Positions 63,007-64,000 of a stretch of 64,000 nucleotides of DNA are shown here, one piece after another. This DNA comes from Castanea sativa (lineage: Eukaryota > Streptophyta > Magnoliopsida > Fagales > Fagaceae), in assembly GCF_040712315.1 (NCBI RefSeq), contig NC_134013.1:75708001-75772000 (forward strand). Reading direction: 5' to 3'. Position numbers and translations under genes: made by a program. The notes under the pieces are model-generated. The model saw only the letters and a program-made list of their open reading frames with translations, did no database searches and was not told where the DNA came from. Numbering within the stretch: position 1 is the stretch's first letter; each line of letters starts with the position of its first letter.

Positions 63007-64000
63007 TCGAGTATTTACAGTTGGTGAAGCAGACTATAGGCTACTTTTTAAGTGTGAAAGTGGAGCAAGTGGCCAGAGGGCAGAACCGACATGCCAACTC
63101 CTTTGCCACGTTAGCATCGTCAATTGCCGAGATGTGCCCCGATTAATCAGGGTGGAATTTGTGGCTGAATCGAGTATTAACGCGAGGACGGGAGTTTCAC
63201 AAGTCACCACTGTCAGGAAGTGCTGGATGGATCCTATTATCAACTTTTTAGCTGAGGATTGAGTACTGTAGGACAAAAAGGAGGCAGCTAGAGTATGGCG
63301 GACCGCTGCTCGATACTGGCTATCTGCCGATCGGAAGCTGTATCGAAGGTTATTCGAGGGTCCATACCTGCAATGTCTACACCCTAGCAAGACTGAAGAA
63401 CTCCTGGCCGAGTTGCATGAAGGTCTGTGCGTCAGTCATGTTGGTGGAAGTTCATTGTCTCACCGAGTAATGACTCAGGGGTTTTGGTGGCCACAAATGC
63501 GGAAAGATGCCATTGAATATGCACGGAGGTGCGAGTAATGTCAAAGGCACACCCCGACAATCCTTCAACCTGCTGGAAACATGAATCCTGTTAGTAGCCC
63601 GTGGCCTTTTGCCTAGTGGGGGATGGACATAGTTGGACCTTTTCCTCGGGCAATGGGCAACTGAAGATTTGTATTGGTGGCAGTGGACTACTTCACGAAA
63701 TGGGTAGAAGCGGAGGCACTGGCGAACATCCGGGATGTTGTTGTCAAGAAGTTTGTATGGAGAAACATTATAACGAGATTTGGAGTGCTAGAATCCCTTG
63801 TGACAGACAATGGGTTGTAGTTCAACAGCAACGCCTTCTGTAATTTCTGTAACAATCTTGGCATCAGGATCCGATATTCTACCCCGGCATACCCATAGAG
63901 TAACGGCCAAGCTGAAGCCACCAACAAGGCCATCGTTAACGGATTGATGAGAAGGTTAGAGGGTGCCAAGGGTGAGTGGGCCGAGGAATTGCCTAGCGTT
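63003..64000 (+). pseudogene. Tat element integrase (broken, runs off the window)
   Basis: HHCC-type zinc region HEGLCVSHVGGSSLSHRV...RRCE-stop-CQRH, then DDE core: WGMDIVGPFPRA, VAVDYFTKWVEAEAL, LVTDNGL and NGQAEATNKAIVNGLMRR. In-frame stops: TGA 63260, TAG 63269, TAA 63536, TAG 63614, TGA 63662, TAG 63818 and TAG 63896. The frame is otherwise continuous. Confidence 0.86.

Larger units (their letters stand above)
58576..64000 (+). mobile_element. Decayed Ty3/gypsy element, Tat lineage (LTR to integrase, cut by window edge)
   Basis: Order: LTR, primer site, gag, protease, reverse transcriptase, RNase H, a second (archaeal-type) RNase H, integrase. The extra RNase H before integrase defines the Tat/Ogre/Retand branch. 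Seventeen in-frame stops and several frameshifts make it non-autonomous. The 3' LTR is beyond the window. Confidence 0.88.

Overview
The window is nuclear DNA of a woody eudicot. The coding genes are plant-type with canonical GT-AG introns, promoters carry TATA, telo-box and Site II motifs, and most of the remaining sequence is transposon debris typical of plants. The repeat families look Fagales-like (oak/chestnut relatives); that is my impression from family resemblance, not a search result.

Host genes, left to right: an intronless 3-ketoacyl-CoA synthase (6263-7798, +, close to KCS11) with a 5'UTR intron; a two-exon histone H2A.Z (12712-10145, -); a seven-exon WD40 protein of the STRAP type (23983-20122, -); the nine-exon 26S proteasome ATPase RPT6 (30949-36816, +); and an intronless E-class pentatricopeptide repeat protein (47440-49440, +). 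They are unrelated housekeeping or lipid genes, not a pathway cluster. A second, broken, intron-containing RPT6 copy (49697-51935) lies 17 kb downstream of the parent and belongs to a direct duplication of about 4.5 kb.

Repeats by region. 1-2087: Copia element on the minus strand, short LTR plus a gag-poor but open PR-INT frame. 2.46-4.4 kb: degraded hAT remnant with a nested solo LTR, and a small MITE. 13.4-19.4 kb: stacked insertions (hAT, PIF-like element with GC-rich tandem repeats, solo LTR, two MITEs) in an old tandem repeat. 28-30 kb: MITEs and a third solo LTR of the same family. 38.6-40.3 kb: fragment of an endogenous caulimovirid (pararetrovirus), protease and reverse transcriptase, beside a promoter-like tandem-repeat region. 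41.2-46.5 kb: LINE end with a nested SINE, followed by three PIF/Harbinger-type elements joined end to end and sharing single TTA target duplications. 53.5-58.2 kb: Mutator-like MITE, a tandem array split by a 1.4 kb solo LTR, an 871 bp foldback element with 400 bp arms, and a hAT element. 58.6-64 kb: a decayed Tat-lineage Ty3/gypsy element running off the right edge.

Many insertions could be bounded to the base from target-site duplications or, twice, from paralogous empty sites within the window. I found no bacterial-type operon, CRISPR array, rRNA or tRNA gene. The most unusual items are the three-element TTA chain, the foldback element, the recurrent subterminal hairpin in several MITE-like families, and the stop-codon spectrum of the Tat element.
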